From Apoda limacodes (taxonomy: Eukaryota; Arthropoda; Insecta; Lepidoptera; Limacodidae): a DNA stretch of 64,000 nt. The stretch covers positions 5,860,501 through 5,924,500 of the forward strand of contig OX291557.1 in assembly GCA_946406115.1 (NCBI GenBank). Reading direction: 5' to 3'. A program made the translations under genes and the position numbers. Shown in pieces: positions 34,741 to 48,600 of this stretch (positions are counted from its first letter, which is position 1; each line of letters opens with the position of its first letter). Below the pieces are notes generated by a model. The model was not told the origin of the DNA. It ran no database searches and worked only from the letters and a program-made list of their open reading frames with translations.

Positions 34741-34759
34741 GCTACTAGAGGCTAATTTG

Positions 34760-36084
34760 TCTTTAGAATTTAAAATATGAAGACTTTGTTTTCTAAACTA
34801 AAAAAAAATTATAGTAATTTTAGGTAGAAATAATTACAATACCTGTATAAATTGTCTTACATCGTAAGAAATTACTTTATTTGTCAATACAATGATATTT
34901 GTCGAATTTTAGTGAATTTAAGGCCTGGCTTTACCCTCGAATTGTTAGGTACCTTTTTGTATTAATTGTGATTAATTTGACCGATTCGAAAGCAGGCCTT
35001 AAAATGTTTGTCGTAAAAAATGGAGACTGTGTCGCCTATTGGTGTAAGTTTACTGTGTTAATAAAGAAATTTGTAAATACAATTTGAACCAGTAAAAAAT
35101 ACTGATATTTTATTTTGTTTTGGTTTCATTAGCAAATGCTGATGATGGCGACTGAACAGTGCACAGTTGTGGGGACGTTTCGTTCAGACATCCCATAACG
35201 ACGTTTCGTTCAGACATCCCATAGCTAAAGTTCACTTTGGGCGTCTTACAAGCTATAATTTTTTTATTTTATTTTACTTTGTTTTTCAAGTAGGTCACAA
35301 TTTGAACGTCAATTTCACAATGAGAAAAAAATAATTGATTTTAAATAAAAAAAACCCTCAAATTTTAAAAAAATAAAAATTTACATTAAAATTCATATGT
35401 GCACAGTTTCAAGTCCGATATGTGTCTGATAATATATAGATTAGAGACGAATAAACAGTAAAACAATCGATTAGTTACAGAGTAATATTTATTAGTTCAT
35501 AATTTTCCTAGTAAGTACATACAGTCAAATTATTATTTGCGTTTTTAGATTCGTGATTAGTTGTTAATTACACAGATTCAGTTTGTAATTCTTGGCCTGA
35601 GCATGGGTCTTATTCTAAAATATTTAAACACAGCTTAAATAATCCTTAAATATCAGGTAATTACAATATATTTTAATATGGCATTTGCGCAACACTGTCA
35701 AATTCGTGATTTAACCTAATATACTATTTATTTACCTATATTTACAATAATACTAACCAAAATTTAAGACATCAAAAATCGTACTTAGGTACACCATTAA
35801 TTATTATATTTGTAAAAATATATAGGTACGTTGGTTGCGAGACATGAGAAGCTAAAATAAGTTTTATGCTGAATAAAAAAAAGGTGTTGGAAATTCATTT
35901 TGACGTAATGAAACGAAATCAAATAATTGTAAATAGGTAAGCTGTTTGCTTTAAATTGTTATTTATTTGAAAGTTAACAGTGGTTAGATAATATTTGTAC
36001 TGTTTAGAATGTGAAATGAAACAAACAATTGCCATAACATTATAAACTATCGACAAACTAAAGACGACACTATATACATATTTG
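34760..36084. other. Intergenic, AT-rich
   Basis: No gene seen. A 2-copy tandem repeat of about 27 bp lies at 35172-35225 (gacgtttcgttcagacatcc). The - strand gene's 3' UTR may reach into its right part. Confidence 0.6.
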
Positions 36085-36087
36085 CGC

Positions 36088-36272
36088 CATTGGGGTTAAA
36101 AATCCACAGATTACTTACTAGGTACCAATCGTAAGTGGCGCCAAATTAGTATATAAAAGAACCCTAGTGGTAGAGTTAAGCATTGGCAACACGATCCGCT
36201 AGGGTACTTATACCAAGTAATTCGGCGCTACTTACGATTGGTACCTAATAAGTTATCTGCGGATTTTTAATC
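36088..36272. mobile_element. Fold-back MITE just downstream of the membrane-protein stop
   Basis: Arms of about 62 bp: ttaaaaatccacagattact...taccaatcgtaagtggcgcc is mirrored by ggcgctacttacgattggta...ctgcggatttttaa. It ends about 45 bp 3' of the stop codon, so it may lie within the 3' UTR. Confidence 0.78.
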
Positions 36273-36315
36273 CAATTAGAAAATTACCGCGCTAAAAAAA
36301 GAAATCTTTTTTTAT

Positions 36316-36607
36316 TCAATACCTGCTCAATTTACTTTCCCTGTCAGAGTATCCTTTAGCACTTTCCCTATCGGAATATTTTCCGTTATATTTACTATGT
36401 CTATCGCCGTGACCATTTTGTCGGTATTGTTTTTCGCTGGCACTGTAGTGTATTTCTGATGGGCCGATAGTCTTAGACCAGTGGTGCGTCCAGTAAAAAT
36501 CGTCAGGGTACCGCGGGTAGGGGTTCTCTCGGCACAGAACCACGCAGTATATAAGGCTGCCCACCAAGGTGATGAACCCAAATATGAGGAACACTATGCC
36601 CAGGATC
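36316..36607 (-). CDS. Membrane-protein exon 5 (TM2, tail, stop)
   Basis: Acceptor ctttttacag. Encodes ILGIVFLIFGFITLVGSLIY, then the polar tail to KLSRY and TGA. An AATAAA overlaps the stop codon (its first A is the last base of TGA); it may not be the used signal. Confidence 0.9.
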
Positions 36608-39600
36608 CTGTAAAAAGAGTTTATAATTATAAACAAATAATAATATGAAGAGGTCTTGCATTCATATTGCTTGTGCAGGTACATGTTTATATGTATAATT
36701 ATTATTTGTGTGTACGTCACTTTTTGAGTGGTGGAAGGTTTAGAGTTACAACTGGACACGGTAGGGTGTTTCGTTGTTTAAAAAAATGATTGGTATTGGT
36801 CTTAACCACTTACGTAAAAATTGGTGGAATCAACAAATGTTATCCCACGTTCTATGCGATTGCCTGATTGCGATATAAACTTTAATGCGTACGCGGTTTT
36901 TTTTTAAGTTGAGTTGAGAATAATAAAAATCATCCAAGTGTGAGACAGGCCCATGTACAGCGCCATCTATTTAGCTTATTAAGAGAATAGAAACACATTT
37001 GTTGGAACTGATAGGTATTCAAAGTTAAGCAACGTCGGGCTTGGTCAGTACTTGGATAGGTGACCGCTTAACGGTACACTTCGTTTTCGTCTTTTTTCGT
37101 AAATTTACATGCGCGTTATTAAGTCAAGTGCAAGTTTGATTAGTGCACTGTGGGTCCCGTACCACGGTTTACGTAATTTATGAACACAAACAAAAACAAA
37201 AATTGTGCCGCTAAGCGGTCACCCACCAATCACTGATCAATGCCGAAGTTATTTAACTTTGAATATCGTATCCAACAAAAAAATCTGAAACTTAAATCTT
37301 TTAAGCATTTGAATTAATTTATATGACTACACGCCTTTTGACGGTGATTGTGCACGTTTGTGAATGGCTACGTAAGGTAGATAACTAAAAATCATGTTCA
37401 CTATTATTGAACTAGACGACTATAGACGACGTAGGACGATTGTGACATTAGTCGCGTCTTACAATAAATAATTTGAAGCTCACGAAAATGACGTCCTAAA
37501 TTACACTTACCGTTATCCGCTTTTTTTTTTTCAATGTTAATTGATTTTTAATGTTTGTGATCGCGTCTCAGCGCCCTATTGTGTAGCACCACAGAGTAGA
37601 TAAATGTAGCGTAGATATTGCACATTCTTTCTCAAAACAAAGTTTTATTGTCAGTGGGTAGGTACTAGTGGACATGAGGTTCTCCTGTAAGTCGCATACA
37701 AATAACATTTCAATAATTAATACGTATCAGTTTAGGAAATACGCAGTCATATCTAAACATCTTAAGGTACTACCTAAATTTCATGGGCATATAGGTTTCT
37801 CGAGGTCGGTTGACGAGATCCGATTAAAATTTAATGAGTTTTATCTTCGGGATATGGTTGAAACCCTGAAAAACGATTGATAAACTATTGTTCGATAAAA
37901 AAAACCTAAACTGACTACCTCTTTTCACGGTTTTTTTTTTAAGTTTTGGCAAAGAAATCTTCAAATTTCCAAGTGCTATTAGTTTACAACTTTGCTTAAG
38001 CATAACCGTGATAGTGCTTTAGACCCTTTCGTAATAAAAATTATGTATTTAAACTATTAATTTACTTTATGTACATATTTCAATGAAAATCTCAGTGAGT
38101 TGAGATGTAGCTGCACTACTCACGCACGCTCAGTTACATATCGCGTCATCCTTGTTTTTACTCAAGTTTTCTGTCACGTAGTACGCCTCTTTAATTAAAT
38201 AAAGATATTTGTGTAGGTTCTCGAAGATGTCCGGTAAAGCTTAAACGAAGATTTTGTACGTTAACAGGTCATAATTATAAGTAAGTAATAAGTTGTACCT
38301 ACTTGTTTAGACAAATAATATCCCACCAAAAACTTAAAAATGTTGCAAAGCCATATGGTTAGAACTGTCCAAGTTATAAGACCTCATGTAGAGCCAAGTT
38401 TCTCACTCTACACGCCCTGTAGAGACAAGCCCTAACTTTACAAACTCTAAATGGTTGAGCGTGTATTTATACATAATTCAGGCGTGGAGTAGTCTTGTAA
38501 TGGTTTCTTTGAATTTCCTACCCAATCCTAATTATCATCCATATATATGTTCCTTTATACCTACCTACCACGAAGAAAAAGATCGCCGCACCAGTACCCT
38601 CTGCGACCAGTGGTTTGGCAAAGCTCAAACAAGCATTGAACGCACCGCGCCGCCGCTACGTATACCTATATCTATCATTTAATTTGAAGACTAATAAAAA
38701 TTAGTTATAATATTGTTTATTCATACGCGTATGTGTTGTTTACGAAAACGAAAAAGAGTGAACTTTTGGATAGACTTATGTTTGTACACTAAATACGAAC
38801 TATTGTAATATAAATAAGTATTCTACTTCCGCATCTGAATAAGCTATAAAGTGGTAAGTCCTGCCTAAATTTTCCTTCTGTGTTCTTAGATTCTAAGATT
38901 CTATTCCAGGATTAACGCCACGCCTGAAAACGAATAAATACCACGCTTCCATACTCCATCTTGTCATACATCATCTAAAACCAAATACAGTCCACTAACG
39001 CGTCACCACTACACTTTAGTCAAAATATGTGGTTTCGCTACCGTCACATGGGTGCGAGGTGAAAAATTTACATGATTGATTTACCTACATAGCTATGTTA
39101 TTCTATTGTCTTCGGTCTACGACATAGTAAAAATGGTAAAGTATGAACACTGCCCGCCGCTCTCTAGTGTCGACCTCACCTCCCCTCTGTTACGATCATG
39201 TTACCGTTCGTATAGAACACACACACATCTCTCGGATTTTGTACGAAGTGGCCAGGGTAAGTTTTTTTAACTCACGCGCCTCTTTGCGCTTTCCTACCAC
39301 ACTGGTGTCCCGCAAGGCTCTGTTCTGACTCCTACGCTGACTGGAAATAGCGAAGGCGTTCGATCGGGTCTAGCATCAGGGTCTTCTATTAGAGTTGCCA
39401 TCTTATGGAGTACCCGAGGGTTTGTACAAATGGGTCTCAAGCTTTTTTTTTGCCCGGCAGACGCATACGAGCCGTAGTTGACGGTTGTTGCTTCGATATC
39501 ATGGACATTAATCTTGGTGTCCCGCAAGGCTCTGTGCTGTCTCTTACGTTGTTTCTACTGCATATCAATGACATGTTGTCCATCAACAACATACAATGCT

Positions 39601-42600
39601 ATGCAGATGGCAATACTGGAGACGCTCATTACTCGGGTCGTGGAAGCATCCTTAGTTCCGATGTGGAGAAAAGGCGTGGAGAACTTGTGTCTCAAATCGA
39701 GACCACTCTTTCCAAGGTCTCTGATTGGGGACGGGAAAACTTGGTCCGATTCAACGTCTGCGCGTCCACAGATAAGAAAACCCAGTTTACTGTGGTCCCA
39801 CAATTCCAGAACACTCCCTTCTTCATATCCAAGAGCATTAGGATCCTTGGTGTTGTCATTTCCAGCCATGTTCAGTTCCGAGATCATTTGCAAGACAAGG
39901 TGAAGCTGGCGTCTTTGAAAACTTGGTGTACTCAACTAACTTTCTCTAAGGACTATAGTATGGGGTTCTTCAAGAAAGAAGTAATTAGATTTCTGAGTGT
40001 TCGGCAACGCACGAGTGATACCACTGGTGTTGCAAGCTTCCATAGGCTACTGTGACCGCTTCCCTTCAGGCAGACCGTAAGCTTGTTTGCCACCTTAGTG
40101 GTATCAAAAAAACACACAGTCGTGTACTGACCATACAAAGAGTGGCTCGAAGAACTGTAGCACGATGACGAAGCCGAGCGTCACGAGGATGAGGCCAAGG
40201 TTCAGCAACAGCATCAGGCAGCACAGCCCCTTCACGTTTGGACAGAATGGGTTCGGGGCAGCCATCGCGTCCACCTTCACTCCCGCCTGCGAATTTAACA
40301 CATTCTCAGGTAAGCCTATTCACAAATGGACACCGAAAACAATAAAATAAAAAGTGTGACAGAATCATAGGTTCTACAAATTTTTAATTGATAACAATCT
40401 TCGGTAGAAATATTTAATATAACTTAAAGGTAAAGGTATATATAAAAATATTTTGAAAGAGCAGAATTGACGAATTAATGAGTGGTAATTACAAAATAAA
40501 TGACTTTGTTTTAAAAACTTCTTCAATACAGATTGTATGTACTTAAGCTGATTAGTTGATTTACTTTTGGAGTACCTACCTGTTTGTAAAAATGTTTTAC
40601 GTCATATATTAATTTTGAAGAGAGGGTTTCTTGTCATCTCCTTTCGGTAGATATTAGTATTGTTAATAGATTGTAAATAACTAATTAAGTTAGTACCTAC
40701 TTATAACTCGTTAGTCGATTAAAAAGTGTTCTTGTCAAGTTTGTTATTGGCTTACCTTTCTAGAGACTTTGGAGCGGTGCGTGGAGGCTACAGAGGGCGC
40801 CACCGCACTACGGTAGGAATACACACTGCGAGGGGCGCGGGACTGTCGACTATAATAACAAACGAAAAGCCTATTAGAACTAATTTTCTTTAGTACATGG
40901 GTGATATTCAACAAGCAAAACCTTTGACTAATTTCGGTGAAAAACTGCAAATTTAGGCTCTCAGCAAAGCTACTTTGGTAAGCATCATATATAATGATGT
41001 ATAGGGTATGGTTTACAAGGCACAGACTGCTGAGAACCTAAAGTTGGAGAATGCCACTGAAATTAGGCAAAGGTTGTGGTTGTTAAAAATTATCCATTCT
41101 GCCGTGACTTACGGAATTCTAAAGGTCTTAGGGAGCTTATTATGTAAAGTCTGGAAAACAATGCTCTTGCGTTCTCGTTGGCAAAATATATGAAAGAACA
41201 CCTCAGATCTCGAGACCCACCTAAGAAATTTGGACTTGAAATTGGTCCAGTAGCTTTGGAGAACTATCCCACACGCATACTGACTGTAGCCATGCGATAG
41301 TAGTCGATAAGCTAAGTCAGAGACGTTAAGGGTGACTTGAATACTCTAATAGTCAGGGCGCCACGCTCTACAACGTCTGCCATTCCGCATTGAAGCGGTA
41401 GAATATGGCTTAAGTTGCTGTTCACAAAAGAGAGACTTGCGCCCCAGTACCTAGATGTGACATAACGTAGAACGGTTGAGGTGACACATACTAACGAACG
41501 CCTAGGTAAGAGCCATTTTTAAGTTGTGTTTCGGCTTTTTGGATTTGTTTTTAACAATTACTAATAGTCTTAGGTAGTGTCTAAGGTCTGATGATAGAAT
41601 CGGAAGGTGAACATAGGAACTTCTGAACTAAAAATAACATAATCCTATCGTGTTTGGTCATCAATCAGTAAACAACAATGGGGTTCTGCTGTTTATTATT
41701 AACTTCAACTGAGATATCCATGCTACGTATGTATACGATGCTAAGTTATATAGAGGAAACAATGTAGCTTTTTATACCTATATATATGATTTTGAATCTC
41801 TATGCATACTATGTAAAACTTTGCATAACAAAATATGCATATATCTACTAATCTATTTTTCCCCATACAAACTCAAGGCACTAAAAATCTATAATTATTA
41901 ACATTTCGCCACACTAATGTGTTAATACCATAAATGTATCAGTGAACTGAGATGTAGCTGCACTACTCACGCACGCTTAGTTACATATCGCGTCATCCTT
42001 GTTTTTACTTAAGTTTTCTGTCATGTAGTACTGCCTCTTAAACCGCTGTACCGATTAAGACAAAATTTGGCATGGATATAATTGAAGTTCCTGGGAAGGA
42101 CAGAGGCTACTTGAAAAAGTGTGAGTCAAGTTTATTTCTATAATTGAGTTCCCGTCTAAATCTTACACCGATAACCGAATTTAGGGCGGTTGGACCCGCG
42201 GGCAAAAGATAGTACCTACTGTATAAAAGAGGATATTTTTAAAAGTAGACAAAATATGCTTCGTAAAGTCTATATCTAATAGATTTCGTGACCATAGTAA
42301 ATGCAGAGCGCTGCTTTTTACTTTATTATGTAATTTAGTTTATTTTCTACCCACGTCCTTGAAGTCGAAGCGTGACTATACGTCTTTATCACAGGTAAGT
42401 AATTTAAGTTTCTCACAGTAACATCACATCCTCGGATAATTTTTAATGGTACATTATCCCATGACGGAGTTACAATCGATCTTCACAGAATGTAAAATAG
42501 AATGTTTTTCGACTAATAAAGGTGGGAATATTCTTTATTTTAATTTTTAAGTTTAATGAAAGATTTTATTAGCTCACTGATAGCCAAAATGGCTTAAAGT

Positions 42601-45600
42601 TAGTAAGTAAGTTAGTGAGTAATTAGGAGTTGGTCTTTGTTTTGTATATTCTTTTCGCTAGATGTTGACAAATCTTCATTATAATGCTTAATTTTATGCC
42701 ATAAAATTGTCAACTTTGAAAACCAATAACTCGCAAACTATACACTCTGAACAAAACATAATTAAATAAAAAAAAACCCCGACTGCATAAACATTGAGAA
42801 CTAAACAGAAATTAAAACATACCAAATATTTTACTATACGTTTTTACTTGCGCTTGACTATCTTATTATAAGTGTGATATATTTTCGTACTCACCTTTTA
42901 AAGCCCTGTATTTTGATACCTAACTCGAAGGTCTTGAAAGAATTTTTCTTTTAGCCTGCATTAAAGCGCATTTACAGATTTTTTAAGAATTTTATATATC
43001 CAGTTTCACTCTCACAATTGACACGATTCTAACGATGTCCCTTAAGCTATTATAATCATTAAGCCGTTTAGGCTACAGAGCGTGTCAAAGAAATAAACAT
43101 TACATAGGAAAAACAAAACACTCCTTCTGGCGCAGTCGGGTAAAAAGTGACTTAGGTACCATAGACGCATTTTAAAAAACTGTCTAACGACAATCCATTT
43201 AGTGGGGTGCGTTTAATCAAAATCCTTAAACCATTTTCCGTGGCAAGAGAGAAATTTGAGGAATTGTGTTAGTCTAGTTCAAAAAGTGAAACTAGGCTTG
43301 GATTCAAAAACTACCCCGGCGGCGGCGCGGCGAGAGTTTTGAAGTACGTAGTAAGAGTTGTTGTGCCATTAATGTGGCAAACATGCTGACGGACCGCCTA
43401 ATGGTAAGCGGTCACCGTAGCCTGCGGACGCTTGCAACGCCAGAGGCGACACTCGCTTGCTCATGATCAATAAATAAAATCTTAGTTTACTATTATGTAA
43501 ATTGCCTCGGTTACGCTAAATAAGTAAATTTAGCCTAGGTAGTTTTAAGAAAAATTATCAATTTCGTAATCACCTTAAGGAAAAAATTGCAAAACTTCCA
43601 TATTTGGCGAGATGTTCAGATCTCACTCTGCACGTCAAACCAATGCTCTGATCGACCATAGCATAAAATGGTGGCAAAAATGAACTATAGCTTAGGAGGA
43701 CTTAATCCTCAAAAAGATCACTTGCTGTGCCCAGCGATTTCGGCTCCGCAGAATCCTATTGTCGCAGGAAATCTCGTTATGGATAAAAAGTATACATATG
43801 TGTAAATTAAATGTGTATTGTTGTTGGATAATCAACATTATCCAATTCCGTTTATCCTTTTAGGTTGGTAAGAAAATCCTCGAATGTTTTGTACTGTATT
43901 TAGCTAAAGAATGGGTATTTTTTATTCATCCAAAACGATGCATGAAAAGAAAATAAACATGTCTTATCCAGTGTGGCCTGTTCAAAGGTAGGTACTTTGC
44001 ATCCGAGTCACGCTTTTAAATTCCTAAATATTTTAAGTACGTTTGAAGGTTTTTAAATGCCTGTCAATTAACTGGTTACTACGAAACATGGACTGGTTCT
44101 CGATGATAATTCATTATGTATTCGATTTATTTTTAATTAATTACACGCGTGAAAGTTTAAAAACGAAAAAACCTTCATAAAGCCCTATGAGGATCTAGCT
44201 AAAATTAAAATTTGAGGTATATGTATTTCACTGCGCTTTGACGAATGGGACTAAGAAGTACCTGTTGCAGACTTGCTTTTTAACTAAAAACTAAAATAAA
44301 AAAAACTGACAATGACGAGTCCCTGAGACGCAAATCCGTTCGTTTTGAAAGGTAAATAGGTAAATCTGGATTTAGGTAGGGTAGGTATGTATGCCTTTAA
44401 ACCCCTAATTTTATGACTTGTATTTGAATGTCTCAATTTTTTTTAGCTCCTAACACCTTTAAAAATGTTTTTGTAGTCTTGTTAACTAAGTATAAATTTT
44501 CATGATTTTTTAAAATGAAAGTAAATATATTATACTGAATTGATTTCATTTTATTTACCATATAAAATAATTTGAGGGTTTTCCTTATTTTTTGTGGCAG
44601 TAAAATATGTTTTATATTTATCTGTCAGCACTAACAATACAGGCAATTTACGAGTGGTTGAAAGAGTGAGTAGTGAGAAAGTAGTAGCTCATGGGTCAAG
44701 AGTCTTTTTTTCAAGGTAAGCTTTGACAACTTGTTTGTTAAATATTTGTTTAGTCTTGAATGACGGGCCTACGTGCCTTGTTATGGACTTTTTCATAGTT
44801 AAGCTTTCCCTTCAAAGTACAAAAATAGAATGACGATAAGTCATTAAATATTTTATGTAAATACTACCTGTGTTCTGTGGTTTTGTCTGTGACAAATGTA
44901 GGTAATCGCGTTTAAACATTTCACGCATTACGATGGGATAAAGTTATATGTTAATCTAGATTTAGGGCATGCGTGGTAACTCTCGATGTTCAATTTCCAT
45001 TCCGGTGTATAATTTTAATCAAATAAATAACTTTATCAACATTATTAAAATATTAAATAAACATTATTATTAATGCATGGGCCTTTTATGAGATTTATTC
45101 TACAAACATGGGAAGTGCCGAATTGTTAACCATACCATATATACGTAGGTATATCCTATTTACGTAAAATAATTCATGATCCTATAATATACGTATAAAG
45201 GTAAGTGTATCAAATGAGCTATTTACAAGAAATAAGTTTGAACAGGGATGGGGATGGGGGATGGGGACTGCTCATCGCAAACAATAGACTTTAAAAACTT
45301 GGTCAATGCATTTAAAGGTTGGCAAAAATAAAAAAAAATGGACTCACCAAAAAATTGCTGCGTGTTGTTGTGTATATTGTAAATGTTAATTGTGGTATGC
45401 TATCCCAAACTCGTATATCGTTCCATACATTTTATTATTATTTGTATGTTACACGATATGAGCCAATGAAACCTATTGTTTTAAATTGTTTTTTTTTTGA
45501 TATATACCTTGTTTTTTCCCTTGCGTCCCCAATACTATAATAACTAAACAGTGCCCGCAGTGGACGTACATTAAGTGTTTTTTTCTTAAGAGGGTGATAT

Positions 45601-48600
45601 AGGCCAGAAAGCTAATTTCTGTTATTCTAACGTTGTGCATGTACATGCACTATAAATCATTAGATAATGTCATATACATTACTATGAGATACATATGTTA
45701 TATTACTTCTTAAGTAATTTATACCGTAATGACGCCTTGAAACATTTATTTTTTTGTATGGAATTTAACGTTCTTACCGTTTTGTAGTCACATTTTTTGA
45801 CTCCTTGCTACAACTTAGAGTCAATGCACAAAAAACAAGCTATTCTAATTATTTAACCAACTTTCATTACAAGCAAATGCAAAACACGCTTTAAAAATTT
45901 GCACAAGTGTTGAAGCAATGGTCACTTCCAAATTTTTATTGTATTAAATACAATAAATGAAAATCATTTAGTAAAGTAATGCACTACACAAAAGTAAGTT
46001 TTGTAAAATATATTTTTTCAATCCTTTGGATGCTATAGTTTAGCCACAAAATTTGCACAAAAACGGCGTATTTTCGCGGTCTAGCCTATATCGTAGTCTT
46101 AAAGGACTATTATATAAGTATGAGAGGGCCGTATCGCATGCATGCGGGCTTGACATGCTGAGTAGATACTACCTGGCACAGTATTTGATTTATACCATGA
46201 TACGGCTTGACATGCTGAGTAGATACTACCTGGCACAGTATTTGATTTATACCATGATACGGCTTGACATGCTGAGTAGATACTACCTGGCACAGTATTT
46301 GATTTATACCATGATACCTAACAACAGAATTAAAACTGAAAAATCCCTAAATATTTCTAACAACGGCAACATTCAGTTCATTCTAACATGCGTAAAACAA
46401 GTTAGGACAGATGGATTGCGAATTGTAAAAGGGAATTCTTTACAAAACACCTGTCACATAAAACTCGAAAACGTGACATCGACAACCAAAATGGTTGAGA
46501 CATGCTCCGAATGTCGTGCACGTGTGTCACGGAGTCGACGTTGCTCTCAGTGGCGGGTGTTCCGGCTGAAAGTGCGTCTGCGGCCCGTGTGTCACAACCT
46601 GCCACACTTTACCATAGAATAGGATCTTTGCTTTCTCAATAATTGAATTAATGCCCATGTCTATAATAAATTACGTTGCACAGGTATTGGATATACTTAG
46701 TTTAAGAGTGTTCTTGGTAAACGGGACGTCTCTATACTAGTTCCTAACCTGTTCATCTGTACGGCACACACGCTTTTACAATTTAACTATGATAAATAAT
46801 ATTAAGTAGGTACTAATTTTTCATAACTGTTTTAGGGTTCCGTACCCAAAGGTTGCAAAGTCTACTCTGTCTGCTTGTCCGAACTTATAGGGTATCATTA
46901 AGTTATATAAGCTCTATATTTTGAACTTGACTTTTGATGGTTTAAAAAGGACAAGTATGATTTAACCGAAATCATCTTTCAATAGTGGCGTTTTGTTGAC
47001 CGACATAATGTTCATAATGCGGTAATCCTACCAAAGAGAATTAACCAAGATTTGTACTGTGTTATACAGAATTTATGTCTTTTTAACCTGGCAGGATTAT
47101 GACATTAAACGCATTGAAGCAGTCAACAAAACGCGCCTAAAATAAGTAAAGTAGGTAGGTTTCAAAACTACCTACCTGTCGAAAATATAAACATTTTTTA
47201 TAGAAACGAAGGCTCCTTGGCTCAGTGGGTAAGGACCAGTCTGCTGAATCAAGGGGCGTGAGTTCGATTTTAGCACAGGACACACATTTAATATTATTTT
47301 GATGTTCATCTTGATTAAAACACAGCTTCTAAGATACCCAGTAAAACCAGCGATCCGTGACCTTCTGGTATATCTCGCACACCGATGAGCACTAGCCATT
47401 GTGAGTCACAGGGAGGCATTGGCATGTAGCCTGGACATAGCAGAGGCCATCAATCGGGTTTGGCACCAGGGTCTTCTGTTGATGTCGCAATCATACGGAG
47501 TGCCCGAGGTTTTGTGAAAATGGGTGGCTAGCTTTTCGTCCGAAAGACGCATACGAGCCGTACGCGTACACATACGTATAGTTGACGATAGTCGCTCTGG
47601 TAGCATGGACATTAATGCTGGTGTCCCGCAAGGCTCTGTGCTGTCTCCTACGCTGTTTCTATTGCATTCATTCATATCAATGACATGTTGTCCTTGTGTT
47701 ATGCCTGTCACTTTACATAAGCAAAATTTTTACCATTTGTTACAAATAAACCATTTGTTACAAATAAACCATTTGTGTTCAGCTTAAGACTAGTATTTAT
47801 GGTGTTAAAATTGGTGTCATGACATCAGAGTAGCCCAAGTATTTATTATCGCAATATTGAATTTAATATCTGAACAACCTTAGGTTTTCAAAATGGCGTT
47901 ACTGTGGCAACTAATTCCGAAGATAAAGGGCCAAAGTCCTTTTTAGTGCCTAATATATAGATAAAAATTTATAACCACTTTTACAAAATTGTAGATGTCT
48001 CGAAATATTTTCCTAGTAGTTTTACGTTAGTTCTCGACCGGGCCTCAATGTTTAGTATAATTTTTAGGGTTTTATCACAAAAAAAGTCTCATTTGGTACT
48101 CAAATTACCTTTACTGCGCTACCAGTCCCCATAACCCCTCAAAAATAATGTCCACTGTTTTACCAAACAAGTTTTTTTTTGAGCCCAAATATTTCGATAA
48201 AAATCATCATTCAGGTATGTTTATGTCATTTTGAATTAGAAAATAATATGTTTTTGAAGATTATTCGAATAAGTAAAAAAATATGCGTTAAAATGTACAA
48301 GGAACGTTTTTATAGGCCTCAAAAAGTATTTTGACCCAAATAACCCCAAAATGATTAGCTAATCTAACTGATAAATGTCACAGAAGTTCCTGGGTCTGTA
48401 AATAACGTCCTTACTTTCCAAGTGCTCTATCTACCCGCCTTGGTAAAAGTAGATTCCAAAAACTAATGAAAAAGTCGAATTATATTTGTCGCCTAATTTG
48501 TTACGCATTTATAAATACCTTTTCACGATTGACAAAGACGATACCGATCAATTCACAAAGTGACAACTCACGGTCAACACGAATTAGTTTCGAATAAAGG

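Larger units (their letters stand above)
31605..34751. mobile_element. Complete long-TIR DNA element (3147 bp) with 8-bp target duplication
   Basis: Terminal inverted repeats begin cctctagtagcagtagtccg and run for several hundred bp (left about 31605-31930, right about 34240-34751). The perfect 8-bp duplication ctaatttg lies at 31597-31604 and 34752-34759. Inside the left end is a 103-bp tandem array (32059-32610), mirrored by about two reversed units at 34008-34222. Two other repeats are nested within (32611-33055, 33480-33812). No transposase is visible. An 8-bp duplication fits hAT or P-type elements, but the ends do not settle the superfamily. Confidence 0.85.

Noticed and set aside
37018..37077. 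Functional 5S rRNA gene
   Set aside because: Only the 3' half of 5S is present and it is part of a palindrome; no full-length gene.
46402..46605. 67-codon - strand frame opposite the 189-codon ORF
   Set aside because: No domain and antisense to another weak frame; unsupported.
47212..47285. tRNA gene
   Set aside because: A- and B-box-like sequences are present but there is no acceptor stem pairing; SINE is the better reading.
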